From assembly GCF_000708885.1 (NCBI RefSeq), contig NZ_JEOE01000001.1, positions 124,001 through 188,000 on the forward strand: a DNA stretch of 64,000 nt. The letters are read 5' to 3'. Every line of letters starts with the position of its first letter. Position 1 is the stretch's first letter. Below, in pieces: positions 1-7,680 of the stretch. Under the pieces are notes generated by a model that was not told the origin of the DNA, did no database searches, and saw nothing but the letters and a program-made list of their open reading frames with translations. The stretch is from Cellulomonas sp. HZM. Lineage in GTDB: Bacteria > Actinomycetota > Actinomycetes > Actinomycetales > Cellulomonadaceae. The translations under genes and the position numbers were made by a program.

Positions 1-6
1 CGTGAC

Positions 7-945
7 GTGAGCAGCGAGAACGGTGCGTCCGACGAGCCCGTGGACCAGGACCGACCTGCGACCGGGGGCGAGAGCGACGTGACCGAGGAGGTCACGGCCG
101 AGGACGAGCCGGCCGACGTCCCCGCCGTCGACGGCCCAGGTGCCGACGACCCAGGCGCCGACGACCCGCGCGCCGACGACCCGCGTGCCGACGACGGACC
201 GGTGGTCGAGCAGGTCGAGCCGAGCGACGGCTGGCCGCGCCTGTGGCAGGCGCTGCGGCCACGCGCGACACGGGCGCAGGTGCTCGCGGGTCTGCTTTGC
301 GCGGCACTCGGGTTCGCGCTCGTGGTGCAGGTCCGGCAGACCAACGACGCGAGCCTGTCGGGGCTCCGTCAGGCGGACCTGGTGCGGATCCTCGACGAGA
401 CGACGGCCCGTGGCGACGCGCTCGCCAAGGAGGTCGACGACCTGCGCGACCAGCGCGACCAGCTCGCCTCCGGCTCGGACAAGCAGCAGGCGGCGCTCGA
501 CGCGCTGAGGCGTTCGGCCGAGACCCAGGGCATCCTGACCGGGCGGCTGCCCGCGCAGGGGTCGGGCGTCGTCGTGACCCTGACCGAGCCGAGCGGCGAG
601 ATCAAGCCCGCCACGATGCTCAACATGCTCGAGGAGCTGCGCAACGCGGGGGCGGAGGCGATCGACCTGAACGGCGAGCGCATCACCGCGAGCAGTGCGT
701 TCGCCGGTGTGCCCGGAGCCGTCACGCTCGACGGGACGGTGCTGCACGCACCCTTCGTCTGGACCGCGATCGGCGATCCCGACACGATCGCGACGGCCCT
801 GCAGATCCCCGGCGGCGCCCTCGCGACCGTGCGGAGCAACGGCGGCGAGGGGACCGTGCAACGACGCGACGAGGTGGAGATCCGCTCCGTGCGCGAGCTG
901 GACGAGCCGCGCTTCGCGACGCCTTCACCCGCTGCCGCCGGTTGA
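7..945 (+). CDS. DUF881 family membrane protein
   Basis: The protein has 312 residues. It begins with a strongly acidic, low-complexity cytoplasmic-looking region (about 1-75), followed by one membrane segment near 91-109, a short coiled coil near 122-165, and a C-terminal DUF881 domain likely outside the membrane. The GTG start at 7 overlaps a TGA at 8-10 in another frame, which is probably the end of the preceding gene, often a small DUF1290 membrane protein in this locus. DUF881 genes commonly sit before the garA-ftsR genes in actinobacteria, as here. Function is unknown; a link to the cell envelope or division is inference from position only. Confidence 0.85.
   Translation: MSSENGASDEPVDQDRPATGGESDVTEEVTAEDEPADVPAVDGPGADDPGADDPRADDPRADDGPVVEQVEPSDGWPRLWQALRPRATRAQVLAGLLCAALGFALVVQVRQTNDASLSGLRQADLVRILDETTARGDALAKEVDDLRDQRDQLASGSDKQQAALDALRRSAETQGILTGRLPAQGSGVVVTLTEPSGEIKPATMLNMLEELRNAGAEAIDLNGERITASSAFAGVPGAVTLDGTVLHAPFVWTAIGDPDTIATALQIPGGALATVRSNGGEGTVQRRDEVEIRSVRELDEPRFATPSPAAAG
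139..198 (+). repeat. Four 15-bp tandem units inside the DUF881 gene
   Basis: Four consecutive 15-base units start at 139, 154, 169 and 184, each centred on GCCGACGAC. They encode GADDP, GADDP, RADDP and RADDG. The repeat keeps frame and lengthens the acidic N-terminal tail, so its copy number may vary between strains. Confidence 0.85.
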
Positions 946-1135
946 TCCCGCTTCGCCCCTTCCGGCACCGCGGCCGCGGCGCCCGACGCGCAGGAGCGCA
1001 CCGGGCCGTGCTGCGCGGAGCGCGTCAGGCCGCATAAGGTGTGCAGCACCACGTGCGCTCCACGTGGTGATCGATCCGTCGGGACGCATGCCAGCACCGA
1101 CGCCAGCACCGATGCCAGTGCCGACGGGAGGCCCG

Positions 1136-1642
1136 ATGAGCGGCGAGGGACAGTTCCCCCAGACCGGCGAGCCGGACGACTTCCGCACGCAGAGCGGACC
1201 GGCGCCGCGGCCGTCGGGTCCCGACACGACGATGGCGTTCGGTCAGGTGGAGCCCGTCGAGATCGAGGCGCAGGCGCCTGTCGGGCTGACGCCCGACGAG
1301 GTCGCGGCCGTGCACGCCCTGCCTCCGACCTCCGCACTCCTGGTGATGCAGCGCGGGCCGAGCGCGGGCGCGCGGTTCCTGCTCGACGCCGAACGCACGC
1401 TCGCGGGTCGCTCGACGCGTGCCGACATCTTCCTCGACGACGTCACGGTGTCGCGCAAGCACGCCGAGTTCGTGCGCGACGGTCGCACGTTCCTCGTGCG
1501 CGACGTGGGCTCGCTCAACGGCACGTACGTGAACCGCTCCCGCATCGACGAGGTGGTGCTGCGTGCGGGCGACGAGGTCCAGATCGGCAAGTACCGCATG
1601 ACGTTCCACCCGAGCCCGTACCGCGAGCAGCCCGACGCATGA
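1136..1642 (+). CDS. garA: GarA/OdhI-like FHA-domain metabolic regulator
   Basis: This 168-residue protein has a C-terminal FHA domain (about 68-155). It carries the phosphothreonine-binding signature residues GR (91-92), SRKH (106-109) and NGT (128-130). The N-terminal tail holds DTTMAF (residues 30-35), which matches the ETTSVF phosphorylation segment of mycobacterial GarA and corynebacterial OdhI. In those, PknB/PknG phosphorylation of the TT pair causes the FHA domain to fold back and release 2-oxoglutarate dehydrogenase and glutamate enzymes. The start at 1136 follows GGGAGG (1126-1131). In-frame ATGs at 1088 and 1112 lie further upstream without such a site. ftsR-like and DUF151 genes follow. 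Confidence 0.9.
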   Translation: MSGEGQFPQTGEPDDFRTQSGPAPRPSGPDTTMAFGQVEPVEIEAQAPVGLTPDEVAAVHALPPTSALLVMQRGPSAGARFLLDAERTLAGRSTRADIFLDDVTVSRKHAEFVRDGRTFLVRDVGSLNGTYVNRSRIDEVVLRAGDEVQIGKYRMTFHPSPYREQPDA

Positions 1643-1709
1643 CCTGGCGTCGCGACGGGTCGGGCGGGATCGTGACGGAGGGGGAACGCGTGGGCCTCGG
1701 GGCGACGGC

Positions 1710-2504
1710 GTGAGCGCGCGACCGCAGCGCGCGCAGGGCGCACCGGTCGCCGAGACGACGTCCGGCAGCGCGGGCGACCACGGCGACGGGACGCTCGCTA
1801 CCGAGCCGTGGCCGCGCGGGATCTCTCGGCGCGCGACGATGCGGATCTCGGACGTCCTCGGGACGCTGCAGCTCGAGTTCCCCGCGGTGACGCCGTCGAA
1901 GCTGCGCTTCCTCGAGGAGCAGGGCCTCGTCGAGCCGGTCCGTACGCCCGCCGGCTACCGGCAGTACTCGCCCGCAGACATCGAGCGGCTGCGGTTCGTG
2001 CTGCGGCAGCAGCGTGACCGGTACATGCCGCTCAAGGTCATCGGCGAGCGTCTGGCGGCGCTCGACGCCGGCCAGGACGACGAGGCGCTGTCGCCCGCGA
2101 GGCTGGCGACGCGCGACGGCGTTCGCGAGACCGCGTCGTCCCGGCTCACGGCCGCGGCGCTCGCCGAGCAGGCGCATGCGACGACGGAGCTGGTGACCGA
2201 GCTCGTCGACGCAGGTGTGCTGCACCCGCACCCGGGAGGCACGTTCGACCCCTGGGCGCGTGAGGTCGTCGCGGCGGCGGTCGCGCTGGCCGAGCACGGG
2301 ATCGACGCGCGCCACCTGCGTCAGTTCCGCGCGGCCGCCGACCGGCAGGTCGACCTCGTCGACCAGCTCGTCGCGCCGCTGCGCGGCCAGCGCACGTCCT
2401 CGGCCCGAGCGCACGCCGGGACGCTCGCCGCCGAGGTCGGAGAGCTGTGCGCACGCATGCACACCGCGCTCGTGCGTGCCGGCGTCGCGGACCTCGCGCC
2501 CTGA
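1710..2504 (+). CDS. ftsR: MerR-family regulator, FtsR-like
   Basis: The protein has 264 residues. A MerR-type winged helix-turn-helix lies at about 44-120 (motifs KLRFLEEQGLV and GYRQYSPADIERL), followed by a helical C-terminal half. It resembles mycobacterial Rv1828 and corynebacterial FtsR, which activates ftsZ. The position directly after the garA-like gene supports this. The N-terminus is about 30 residues longer than is usual, and an ATG at residue 44 would be a shorter start. GTG at 1710 is preceded by a GGGG run at spacing 8. Effector and targets cannot be read from the sequence. Confidence 0.82.
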   Translation: MSARPQRAQGAPVAETTSGSAGDHGDGTLATEPWPRGISRRATMRISDVLGTLQLEFPAVTPSKLRFLEEQGLVEPVRTPAGYRQYSPADIERLRFVLRQQRDRYMPLKVIGERLAALDAGQDDEALSPARLATRDGVRETASSRLTAAALAEQAHATTELVTELVDAGVLHPHPGGTFDPWAREVVAAAVALAEHGIDARHLRQFRAAADRQVDLVDQLVAPLRGQRTSSARAHAGTLAAEVGELCARMHTALVRAGVADLAP

Positions 2505-2542
2505 CGTAGCCGGGCCGGGGCGAGGGACGTAGCGTGGGCCAG

Positions 2543-3052
2543 ATGGGGGAGGAACCCGGTCTCGTCCCGGTCGAGGTCGTCGGCGTGCGTCAGCACATGA
2601 GCGCCGACGAGATCGTCGTGCTTCTGCTGGACGCGGACGCCGAGCTGCTGGTCCCCATCCTCGTCGGGCCGGCGGAGGCGACTGCGATCGCTGCCGCGCA
2701 GGCGGGCATCGTGCCCCCGCGCCCGATGACGCACGACCTCCTGCGCGACGTGATCCGCGCCTCGGGGGACGACCTGGACCACGTGGAGATCACACGTCTC
2801 GCGGACGGCGTGTTCTACGCGGAGCTGGTGCTGCGCAGGGCGGCACGGGTCGACGCGCGGGCGTCCGACGCGATCGCGCTCGCGCTGCGGTTCGACGCGC
2901 CCGTGCTCTGCTCGGCCGAGGTGGTGGCGCTCGCCGGCGTCGAGGTCCGCACGACGACGTCCGAGGAGGATCTCGAGCGTTTCCGGGAGTTCCTCGACCA
3001 GGTCGAGCCGGAGGACTTCGAGACCGGTGCGGAGCCCGAGGAGGACCGGTGA
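2543..3052 (+). CDS. DUF151 (bifunctional nuclease) family protein
   Basis: This 169-residue protein begins with the DUF151 pattern VPVEVVGVR and carries the internal RPMTHDLLRDV and ASDAIALALR segments of the family, then an acidic C-terminus. Plant and bacterial relatives have been reported with nuclease activity; in actinobacteria the role is unsettled. It lies between two MerR genes, as in mycobacteria (Rv1829 region). ATG at 2543 sits seven bases after TAGCGT (2530-2535), a layout that fits a leaderless message. An in-frame GTG at 2534 has GAGGGA before it but would lie inside that -10 box. Either start changes only three residues. Confidence 0.85.
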   Translation: MGEEPGLVPVEVVGVRQHMSADEIVVLLLDADAELLVPILVGPAEATAIAAAQAGIVPPRPMTHDLLRDVIRASGDDLDHVEITRLADGVFYAELVLRRAARVDARASDAIALALRFDAPVLCSAEVVALAGVEVRTTTSEEDLERFREFLDQVEPEDFETGAEPEEDR

Positions 3053-3092
3053 CGCCGCTGCTCGAGGCCCTGGTGCGCCGCAACCTTCGCGT

Positions 3093-3107
3093 TCAGGTTG
3101 AACCTGA
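3093..3107. promoter_or_regulatory. Perfect 7-1-7 palindrome before second merR gene
   Basis: TCAGGTT and AACCTGA are perfect inverted repeats around one G. The site lies about 35 bases upstream of the -35 box of the following merR gene. This suggests an operator, perhaps for one of the two flanking MerR proteins. Which protein binds is inference. Confidence 0.5.
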
Positions 3108-3140
3108 GACACGCCGACTGCGACACGCCCATCAGCGTCG

Positions 3141-3169
3141 TTGCCCGCTGTGGTCGACGGGCCTAGCCT
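3141..3169 (+). promoter_or_regulatory. Housekeeping-type promoter of second merR gene
   Basis: TTGCCC (3141-3146) and TAGCCT (3164-3169) are separated by 17 bases, a good match to the primary sigma factor layout. Transcription would start near 3176 and give a leader of about 57 bases. Confidence 0.6.
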
Positions 3170-3232
3170 TGCCAGAGGCCGGGTGACCGAGCCCCGAGCC
3201 GGCAACGGCCCGTGCCACCGAGTGGAGGATCC

Positions 3233-3814
3233 GTGAGCAGCAACGAGAGCGCCGAGAGCGCCGTCGGCGTCCCACAGCGAGCCCAGGGCCTGCTGTTCGA
3301 CGACGACCTGCCGGACCTCGACACCGCGACCGGCTACCGCGGTCCCACCGCATGCCGCGCCGCCGGCATCACCTACCGCCAGCTCGACTACTGGGCCCGC
3401 ACCGGCCTCGTGGAGCCGTCCGTCCGCCCCGCGACCGGTTCCGGCACGCAGCGGCTGTACAGCTTCCGGGACATCCTCGTCCTCAAGGTCGTCAAGCGGC
3501 TGCTGGACACGGGCGTGTCGCTGCAGCAGATCCGTACCGCCGTCGGGCACCTGCGCGAGCGCGGCGTCGACGACCTCGCCCAGATCACCCTGATGTCCGA
3601 CGGCGCCTCGGTGTACGAGTGCACCTCCGCCGACGAGGTGATCGACCTCGTGCAGGGTGGCCAGGGAGTGTTCGGCATCGCGGTCGGCCGCGTGTGGCGT
3701 GAGGTCGAGGGCACGCTCGCCGAGCTCCCGACGGAGCGTGCCGAGGACGAGACCGTGGAGTCCGTCGCGACCGACGAGCTCTCGCTGCGTCGTCAGGCGC
3801 GCAACGCCGTCTGA
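3233..3814 (+). CDS. MerR-family regulator (Rv1830-like)
   Basis: This is a 193-residue protein. The short N-terminal tail contains GLLFDDDLPDLD, followed by a MerR DNA-binding domain at about 37-105 (YRQLDYWARTGLVEP, RLYSFRDILVLKVVKRLL) and a C-terminal dimerisation or sensing part. It resembles mycobacterial Rv1830, which follows the DUF151 gene in the same order. GTG at 3233 is preceded by GGAGG (3224-3228). It has its own promoter (3141-3169) and is closed by a hairpin at 3842-3866, so it is probably transcribed separately. Its targets are unknown. Confidence 0.85.
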   Translation: MSSNESAESAVGVPQRAQGLLFDDDLPDLDTATGYRGPTACRAAGITYRQLDYWARTGLVEPSVRPATGSGTQRLYSFRDILVLKVVKRLLDTGVSLQQIRTAVGHLRERGVDDLAQITLMSDGASVYECTSADEVIDLVQGGQGVFGIAVGRVWREVEGTLAELPTERAEDETVESVATDELSLRRQARNAV

Positions 3815-3841
3815 ACGACCGATCGACCCACTGTCGACGGG

Positions 3842-3866
3842 GCCCCCGGTGAGTCGACCCGGGGGC
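3842..3866 (+). terminator. Hairpin after merR gene
   Basis: GCCCCCGG (3842-3849) pairs perfectly with CCGGGGGC (3859-3866) across a nine-base loop, 28 bases after the merR stop codon. Only a weak T-rich tail (CTTCGTGCT) follows, so termination efficiency is uncertain. The parA-like gene converges on it. Confidence 0.6.
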
Positions 3867-3904
3867 TTCGTGCTGCTCGCAGCTTCGTGTCGGTGGTCGT
3901 GCTG

Positions 3905-4669
3905 TCAGCGGCGCGGTGCGCGCAGCGCGCGTTCCAGCAGCGCCTCGAACGTCCGGGACAGCTCCGCGGCCGCGGCGCCGGGCCACGCGTGCACGGGCTG
4001 CGCGGCGCCCTGGGCCTGCTGCAGCGCGGCGCGCTCGGGCACGAACGGGTTGAGCAGCAGCGGACCGTAGAGGCCGGCGAGCTCGTCGAGGCGGTACGCC
4101 TGCTCGACCGACCGGGCGCGCACGCGGTTCACCACGATGCCGAGCGGCTGCAGGCCGGGCGCGACGGTCCGGCGCAGCTCGTCGATCGCCCGCATCGCCC
4201 GTCCGACGGCCATCACCGCGAACAGCCCGGGCTCGGTGACGACGACCGCCCGGTCGCATGCGGTGAGCCCGGTGCGCGTCAGGGACCCGAGCGACGGTGG
4301 ACAGTCGACGAGGACGAGGTCGTAGCCGCGGATCCACGGCAGCGCGAACCTGAGCCGGTCCACGTCGGTGGACTGCAGCCTGTCGTGCACGGCCGACGCC
4401 TCGGAGCCGACCATGACGTCGAGGCCGTCCTCCGCCCACGAGGAGAGCTCGATCGCCGCCGCGACGGTGTGCTCGTCCGGGTCGGAGAGCACCGCGGCGA
4501 CGTCGCCGTCCTGCGCGCGGGCTCCGAGCGCCATGGTGGAGTCGCCCTGGGGGTCGAGGTCGATCACGAGAGTGCGCAGCCCGCGCTCGAGGGCCGCCGA
4601 CGCCAGCCCGAGCGTCACGGACGTCTTGCCGACGCCTCCCTTGAGGCTGCACACACCGAGGACCAGCAC
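3905..4669 (-). CDS. ParA/MinD-like P-loop ATPase
   Basis: This 254-residue protein has the deviant Walker A KGGVGKTS at residues 10-17, a switch region DLDPQGDSTMALG, and a Walker B-like LVLVDCPPSLG. This is a ParA-family ATPase fold, but no parB or parS neighbour is present, so it is not the chromosome-partition pair. Orphan ParA-like ATPases often position other cargo; here the cargo is unknown. GTG at 4669 lies seven bases after TAGGTT (4682-4677 on this strand), the leaderless layout. An upstream TTG at 4678 would overlap that box and is rejected. Confidence 0.85.
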   Translation of the reverse strand: MLVLGVCSLKGGVGKTSVTLGLASAALERGLRTLVIDLDPQGDSTMALGARAQDGDVAAVLSDPDEHTVAAAIELSSWAEDGLDVMVGSEASAVHDRLQSTDVDRLRFALPWIRGYDLVLVDCPPSLGSLTRTGLTACDRAVVVTEPGLFAVMAVGRAMRAIDELRRTVAPGLQPLGIVVNRVRARSVEQAYRLDELAGLYGPLLLNPFVPERAALQQAQGAAQPVHAWPGAAAAELSRTFEALLERALRAPRR

Positions 4670-4731
4670 GTGCGTCAACCTACCGTGACGCAGCGGTCGT
4701 GCGGTCGCCCGACGCGAGGCAGGATGGGCGC

Positions 4732-5370
4732 ATGACGACGCTCACCCGCTGGTCGCACGCGTGCCTGCGCCTCGACAGGGGACGCGACTCCCTCGTCGTC
4801 GACCCCGGGATGTTCACCGACCTCGACCGTGCGCTCGACGGCGTCCAGGACGTGCTGGTGACGCACGAGCACGCCGACCACCTCGCCGTCGAGGGCGTGG
4901 TGGCGGCCGCGACATCGGGCGTGCGGGTGTCCGGGCCGGCACCCGTCGTCGCCCTCCTCCGGGACGCCGGCGCGCCCGTCGACCGGCTGCGCGTCGTCGC
5001 CCAGGGCGACGAGGTGGAGGCCGGCGGCTTCACCGTGCGCGTCGTGGGGGAGTGGCACGCCTCGATCCACCCCGACGTGCCCCGCTTCGTGAACGTCGGG
5101 TACCTGGTCGAGGGGCTCCTGCACCCCGGTGACTCGTTCGTGACCGTCGAAGGCCCGGTCGAGGTCCTCGCCGTCCCGCTCGCGGGCCCGTGGCTGCGTT
5201 CGCAGGAGGCGATCGACTACGTGCGGACGGTCGCACCCTCTCGTGTCGTCGTGATCCACGACGCCCACCTGTCCGAGCCCGGCGTCCAGCTGTACGCGTC
5301 GCTCCTCGGACGTCTCGGCGGCGCCGGGGACCCCGTCGTGCTGGCGCCCGGCGAGAGCATCGAGATCTGA
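4732..5370 (+). CDS. MBL-fold metallo-hydrolase
   Basis: The protein has 212 residues. The metallo-beta-lactamase signature HEHADH is at 45-50 and a second-shell EWHASIH follows near 105-111, compatible with a two-zinc site. The compact size and the VVVIHDAHLS segment resemble UlaG-like hydrolases of unknown substrate. It is divergent from the ParA-like gene with 62 bases between starts, and a 44-residue acidic protein follows after nine bases, so those two probably share a transcript. CAGGAT six bases before the ATG could be a leaderless -10 box, but the match is weaker than elsewhere. Confidence 0.85.
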   Translation: MTTLTRWSHACLRLDRGRDSLVVDPGMFTDLDRALDGVQDVLVTHEHADHLAVEGVVAAATSGVRVSGPAPVVALLRDAGAPVDRLRVVAQGDEVEAGGFTVRVVGEWHASIHPDVPRFVNVGYLVEGLLHPGDSFVTVEGPVEVLAVPLAGPWLRSQEAIDYVRTVAPSRVVVIHDAHLSEPGVQLYASLLGRLGGAGDPVVLAPGESIEI

Positions 5371-5379
5371 GGAGGAGCG

Positions 5380-5514
5380 ATGAGCGAACCGTTCGAGGAC
5401 GCGGTCCCGGAGCTGGAGTACGACGAGGACGTCCCGCCGCGCCCCGAGGAGGAGGTGGCGGACGTCGCACGTGCGGTGCCCGACCCGGAAGGCCACGGCG
5501 CGCCGCCCGCCTGA
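5380..5514 (+). CDS. Small acidic protein, 44 residues
   Basis: The protein runs from MSEPFEDAV to GHGAPPA and is rich in Glu, Asp and Pro, with no Cys and no membrane segment. It starts at ATG 5380 and stops at TGA 5512-5514. A strong ribosome-binding site, GGAGGAG (5371-5377), lies directly behind the stop of the metallo-hydrolase, which argues for real translation and coupling to that gene. I do not recognise a family. It is probably disordered and may be a partner or regulator of the hydrolase, but that is only a guess. Confidence 0.7.
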   Translation: MSEPFEDAVPELEYDEDVPPRPEEEVADVARAVPDPEGHGAPPA

Positions 5515-5541
5515 CCTGCGTAGATCGGGCATTCTTTCCAG

Positions 5542-6027
5542 GTGCTGATCAGGTTTGTGGACGAGGACGACTGGGCTGCCGTGCGCGACGTGCGCCTGCG
5601 TGCGCTGCGGGAGGACCCCGACGCGTTCGGCTCGTCGCTCGCGCGGGAGGAGATGTTCCGCGAGACGCACTGGCGGATGCGCGTGCGCACCACTCCCACG
5701 TGGCTCGCGACGGACGACGACGGCACGGGCCGCGGCATGGTGTCGGTGCTGATCGAGCCCGGTTCCCCCGTGGACGACCGGCACGTCGTCGCGCTCTGGG
5801 TGGCGCCCGAGGTGCGCCGTCGTGGCCTGGGATGGTCGTTGCTGGACACCGTGCGCGGGCACGCCGTCGCCGAGGGTGCGCGGACGGTGTCGCTGTGGGT
5901 CGTCGACGACAACCACGCCGCCGCCGACCTGTACGTGCGGTCGGGGTTCACGCGCACCGGTGAGCGCCACGCGTTGCAGCGTGACCCGGACCGCACCGAG
6001 GAGCGGTACGTGCTGCAGCTGCGCTGA
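5542..6027 (+). CDS. GNAT-family N-acetyltransferase
   Basis: This 161-residue protein has a complete GNAT fold. Acetyl-CoA-binding motif A appears as WVAPEVRRRGLGWSLL (about 86-101) and the C-terminal NHAAADLYVRSGF motif is typical of amino-group acetyltransferases acting on small molecules or peptides. The substrate is not predictable. GTG at 5542 lacks a Shine-Dalgarno sequence; CATTCT six bases upstream may serve as a -10 box for a leaderless message. It is 27 bases after the small acidic gene. Confidence 0.85.
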   Translation: MLIRFVDEDDWAAVRDVRLRALREDPDAFGSSLAREEMFRETHWRMRVRTTPTWLATDDDGTGRGMVSVLIEPGSPVDDRHVVALWVAPEVRRRGLGWSLLDTVRGHAVAEGARTVSLWVVDDNHAAADLYVRSGFTRTGERHALQRDPDRTEERYVLQLR

Positions 6028-6111
6028 GGCGGACGGCACCTGTCGGTGGTCGGGCCTAGCGTGGACGACGACGACGGCGCCGGGCCGTCGCGCTCGTCCG
6101 GAGGTGCTCCC

Positions 6112-6666
6112 ATGACCACTCTGACCGACCGTCCTCGCACGGCGCTCGTCGTCATCGACGTGCAGAACGACGTGGTGGGCGAGGCCCACGAACGCGACGC
6201 AGTGGTCGCCAACATCGCGTCTCTCGTCGAGCGAGCTCGCTCCGAGCAGGTCCCCGTGGTGTGGGTCCAGCACTCCGACGACGGCATGCCGATCGGCAGC
6301 GATGCGTGGCAGATCGTCGAAGAGCTGTCCCCGCTCGGGTCGGAGCCGGTCGTGCGCAAGACGTTCGGGGACTCGTTCGAGGGCACCGACCTCGAGGACG
6401 TGCTCGCCGCGGCGCAGGTCGGACGTCTCGTGGTGACGGGTGCGCAGACCGACGCCTGCATCCGGTCGACGATCCACGGGGGCTTCACGCGCGGGTACGA
6501 CGTCACGCTCGTCGGGGACGCGCACACGACCGAGGACCAGAGCGCGTGGGGCGCACCGACGCCGGACAAGGTGATAGCGCACACCAACCTGTACTGGCAG
6601 TTCCAGGACGCGCCGGGACGCACCGCGGCCGTCGTCTCGACGAACGACGTCGACTTCGCGTCCTGA
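6112..6666 (+). CDS. Isochorismatase-family cysteine hydrolase
   Basis: The protein has 184 residues. The family triad is visible: Asp16 in VIDVQND, Lys83 in VRKTFGDSF and Cys116 in TDACIRST, with the usual GAQTDACI cis-peptide segment. Members hydrolyse amides or vinyl ethers such as nicotinamide, biuret or isochorismate. No siderophore genes are nearby, so a small-amide hydrolase is more likely than a true isochorismatase. The ATG at 6112 is preceded by GGAGG (6100-6104) at spacing seven, and a TAGCGT box lies near 6058. Confidence 0.87.
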   Translation: MTTLTDRPRTALVVIDVQNDVVGEAHERDAVVANIASLVERARSEQVPVVWVQHSDDGMPIGSDAWQIVEELSPLGSEPVVRKTFGDSFEGTDLEDVLAAAQVGRLVVTGAQTDACIRSTIHGGFTRGYDVTLVGDAHTTEDQSAWGAPTPDKVIAHTNLYWQFQDAPGRTAAVVSTNDVDFAS

Positions 6667-6690
6667 CTGGCGCTCGCGCCTTGCTTGTGT

Positions 6691-6711
6691 GTAACGTACT
6701 TGGTACGTAAC
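6691..6711. promoter_or_regulatory. ArsR-type operator overlapping promoter
   Basis: GTAACGTAC and GTACGTAAC form a 9-3-9 inverted repeat with one mismatch, 19 bases before the start of the ArsR-family gene. A -35-like TTGCTT (6681-6686) and the TACGTA at 6704-6709 are spaced by 17 bases, so a bound repressor would cover the -10 region. Autoregulation by the downstream regulator is the natural reading. Confidence 0.65.
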
Positions 6712-6729
6712 AGAACGGGTACACACGCC

Positions 6730-7053
6730 ATGGATGCTCTCCTCGTCGCACTGTCCGACCCGCACCGCCGCACGGTGCTCGACGCGCTGCGGCGCGGACC
6801 GCGGACGGCCGGTGCTCTGGCGGAACAGCTGCCGATCGCCCGGCCTGGTGTCTCACGGCACCTGCGAGTGCTCCGCGAGGCCGGCCTCGTCGACGTCGAG
6901 GCCGACGCTCAGAGGCGCGTGTACTCCCTGCGGGTCCAGCCGCTCATCGAGCTCGAGCAGTGGCTGGGCCCGTACCGCGCGCTGTGGGAGCAGCGCGTGC
7001 AGGACCTGCACACAGAGATCGCACGAGGTCGAGACGAGAGGGAGGGGTCGTGA
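6730..7053 (+). CDS. ArsR-family winged-helix regulator
   Basis: The protein has 107 residues. It opens with DALLVALSDPHRRTVLDAL and carries the recognition helix PGVSRHLRVLREAGLVDVE, typical of metal-independent ArsR/SmtB proteins paired with SRPBCC (AHSA1) genes. There is no metal-binding CxC motif. The start at 6730 follows the operator-promoter. Its TGA overlaps the ATG of the next gene by one base, so the two are translated together. Confidence 0.88.
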   Translation: MDALLVALSDPHRRTVLDALRRGPRTAGALAEQLPIARPGVSRHLRVLREAGLVDVEADAQRRVYSLRVQPLIELEQWLGPYRALWEQRVQDLHTEIARGRDEREGS

Positions 7054-7655
7054 TGGACGACCTGAGCACGAGGACGACAGGTACGACGAGCTCTACGGGC
7101 GCGAGCGCCGGTCTGGACGTGCGCGACGATGCACGGACGACCGCAGGCACCACACCCGCCGTGACCATGCTCCGCCGCGACGGACGCGGCGTGGTGCGCG
7201 TGGAGGACACGTTCGCCACGGACGTCGACGACCTGTGGTCGGCGATCGCGGACGTCGACCGCCTGCGGCGCTGGCTCGTCGACGTCGAGGGGGACCTGCG
7301 CCTCGGGGGTGCGGTGAGCGTCCGCTTCACGAGCGGCTGGGAGGGGACCGGCGTCGTGCAGGAGTGCGACCCGCCGCACCGGCTCCGGGTCGCGATGGCC
7401 GAGGCCGACGAGTCGGTCGACGGGGCCGCCGGGACCGAGATCGTCGCCGTCGTACGGGCGGTCCCCGGGGGTGCGCACCTGACGATCGAGGACCGCGGCC
7501 TGCCGCTCGACGAGATCCACTTCCACGGGGCCGGATGGCGCGTGCACGTGGAGGACCTCGGTGTCCACCTCGCCGGACGGACGCCCGAGGAGTGGCGCCC
7601 GCGGTGGACGGCGCTGGTGCCGGACTTCGAGACCGTCGAGGTCGGAGACGCCTGA
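7053..7655 (+). CDS. SRPBCC (AHSA1-like) domain protein
   Basis: This is a 200-residue protein. About 45 low-complexity residues come first, followed by an SRPBCC hydrophobic-ligand fold: VRVEDTFATDVDDLWSAIAD at its start and HGAGWRVHVEDLGVHLAGR near its end. These proteins bind hydrophobic ligands or act as small aromatases or hydrolases, and are often the sole target of an adjacent ArsR repressor, as here (TGATG overlap at 7051-7055). GGAGGGG (7041-7047) lies five bases before the ATG. The ligand is unknown. Confidence 0.82.
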   Translation: MDDLSTRTTGTTSSTGASAGLDVRDDARTTAGTTPAVTMLRRDGRGVVRVEDTFATDVDDLWSAIADVDRLRRWLVDVEGDLRLGGAVSVRFTSGWEGTGVVQECDPPHRLRVAMAEADESVDGAAGTEIVAVVRAVPGGAHLTIEDRGLPLDEIHFHGAGWRVHVEDLGVHLAGRTPEEWRPRWTALVPDFETVEVGDA

Positions 7656-7680
7656 CGCCCGTCATCGCGGCCGCAGACCC

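Noticed and set aside
2534-2542. GTG 2534 as the start of the DUF151 gene
   Set aside because: It lies inside the TAGCGT box that is correctly placed for a leaderless start at ATG 2543. A GAGGGA before 2534 keeps it possible.
4675-6765. Open frame of about 700 codons on the minus strand
   Set aside because: It is antisense to metallo-hydrolase, acetyltransferase and isochorismatase genes with clear motifs; composition is that of a shadow frame.
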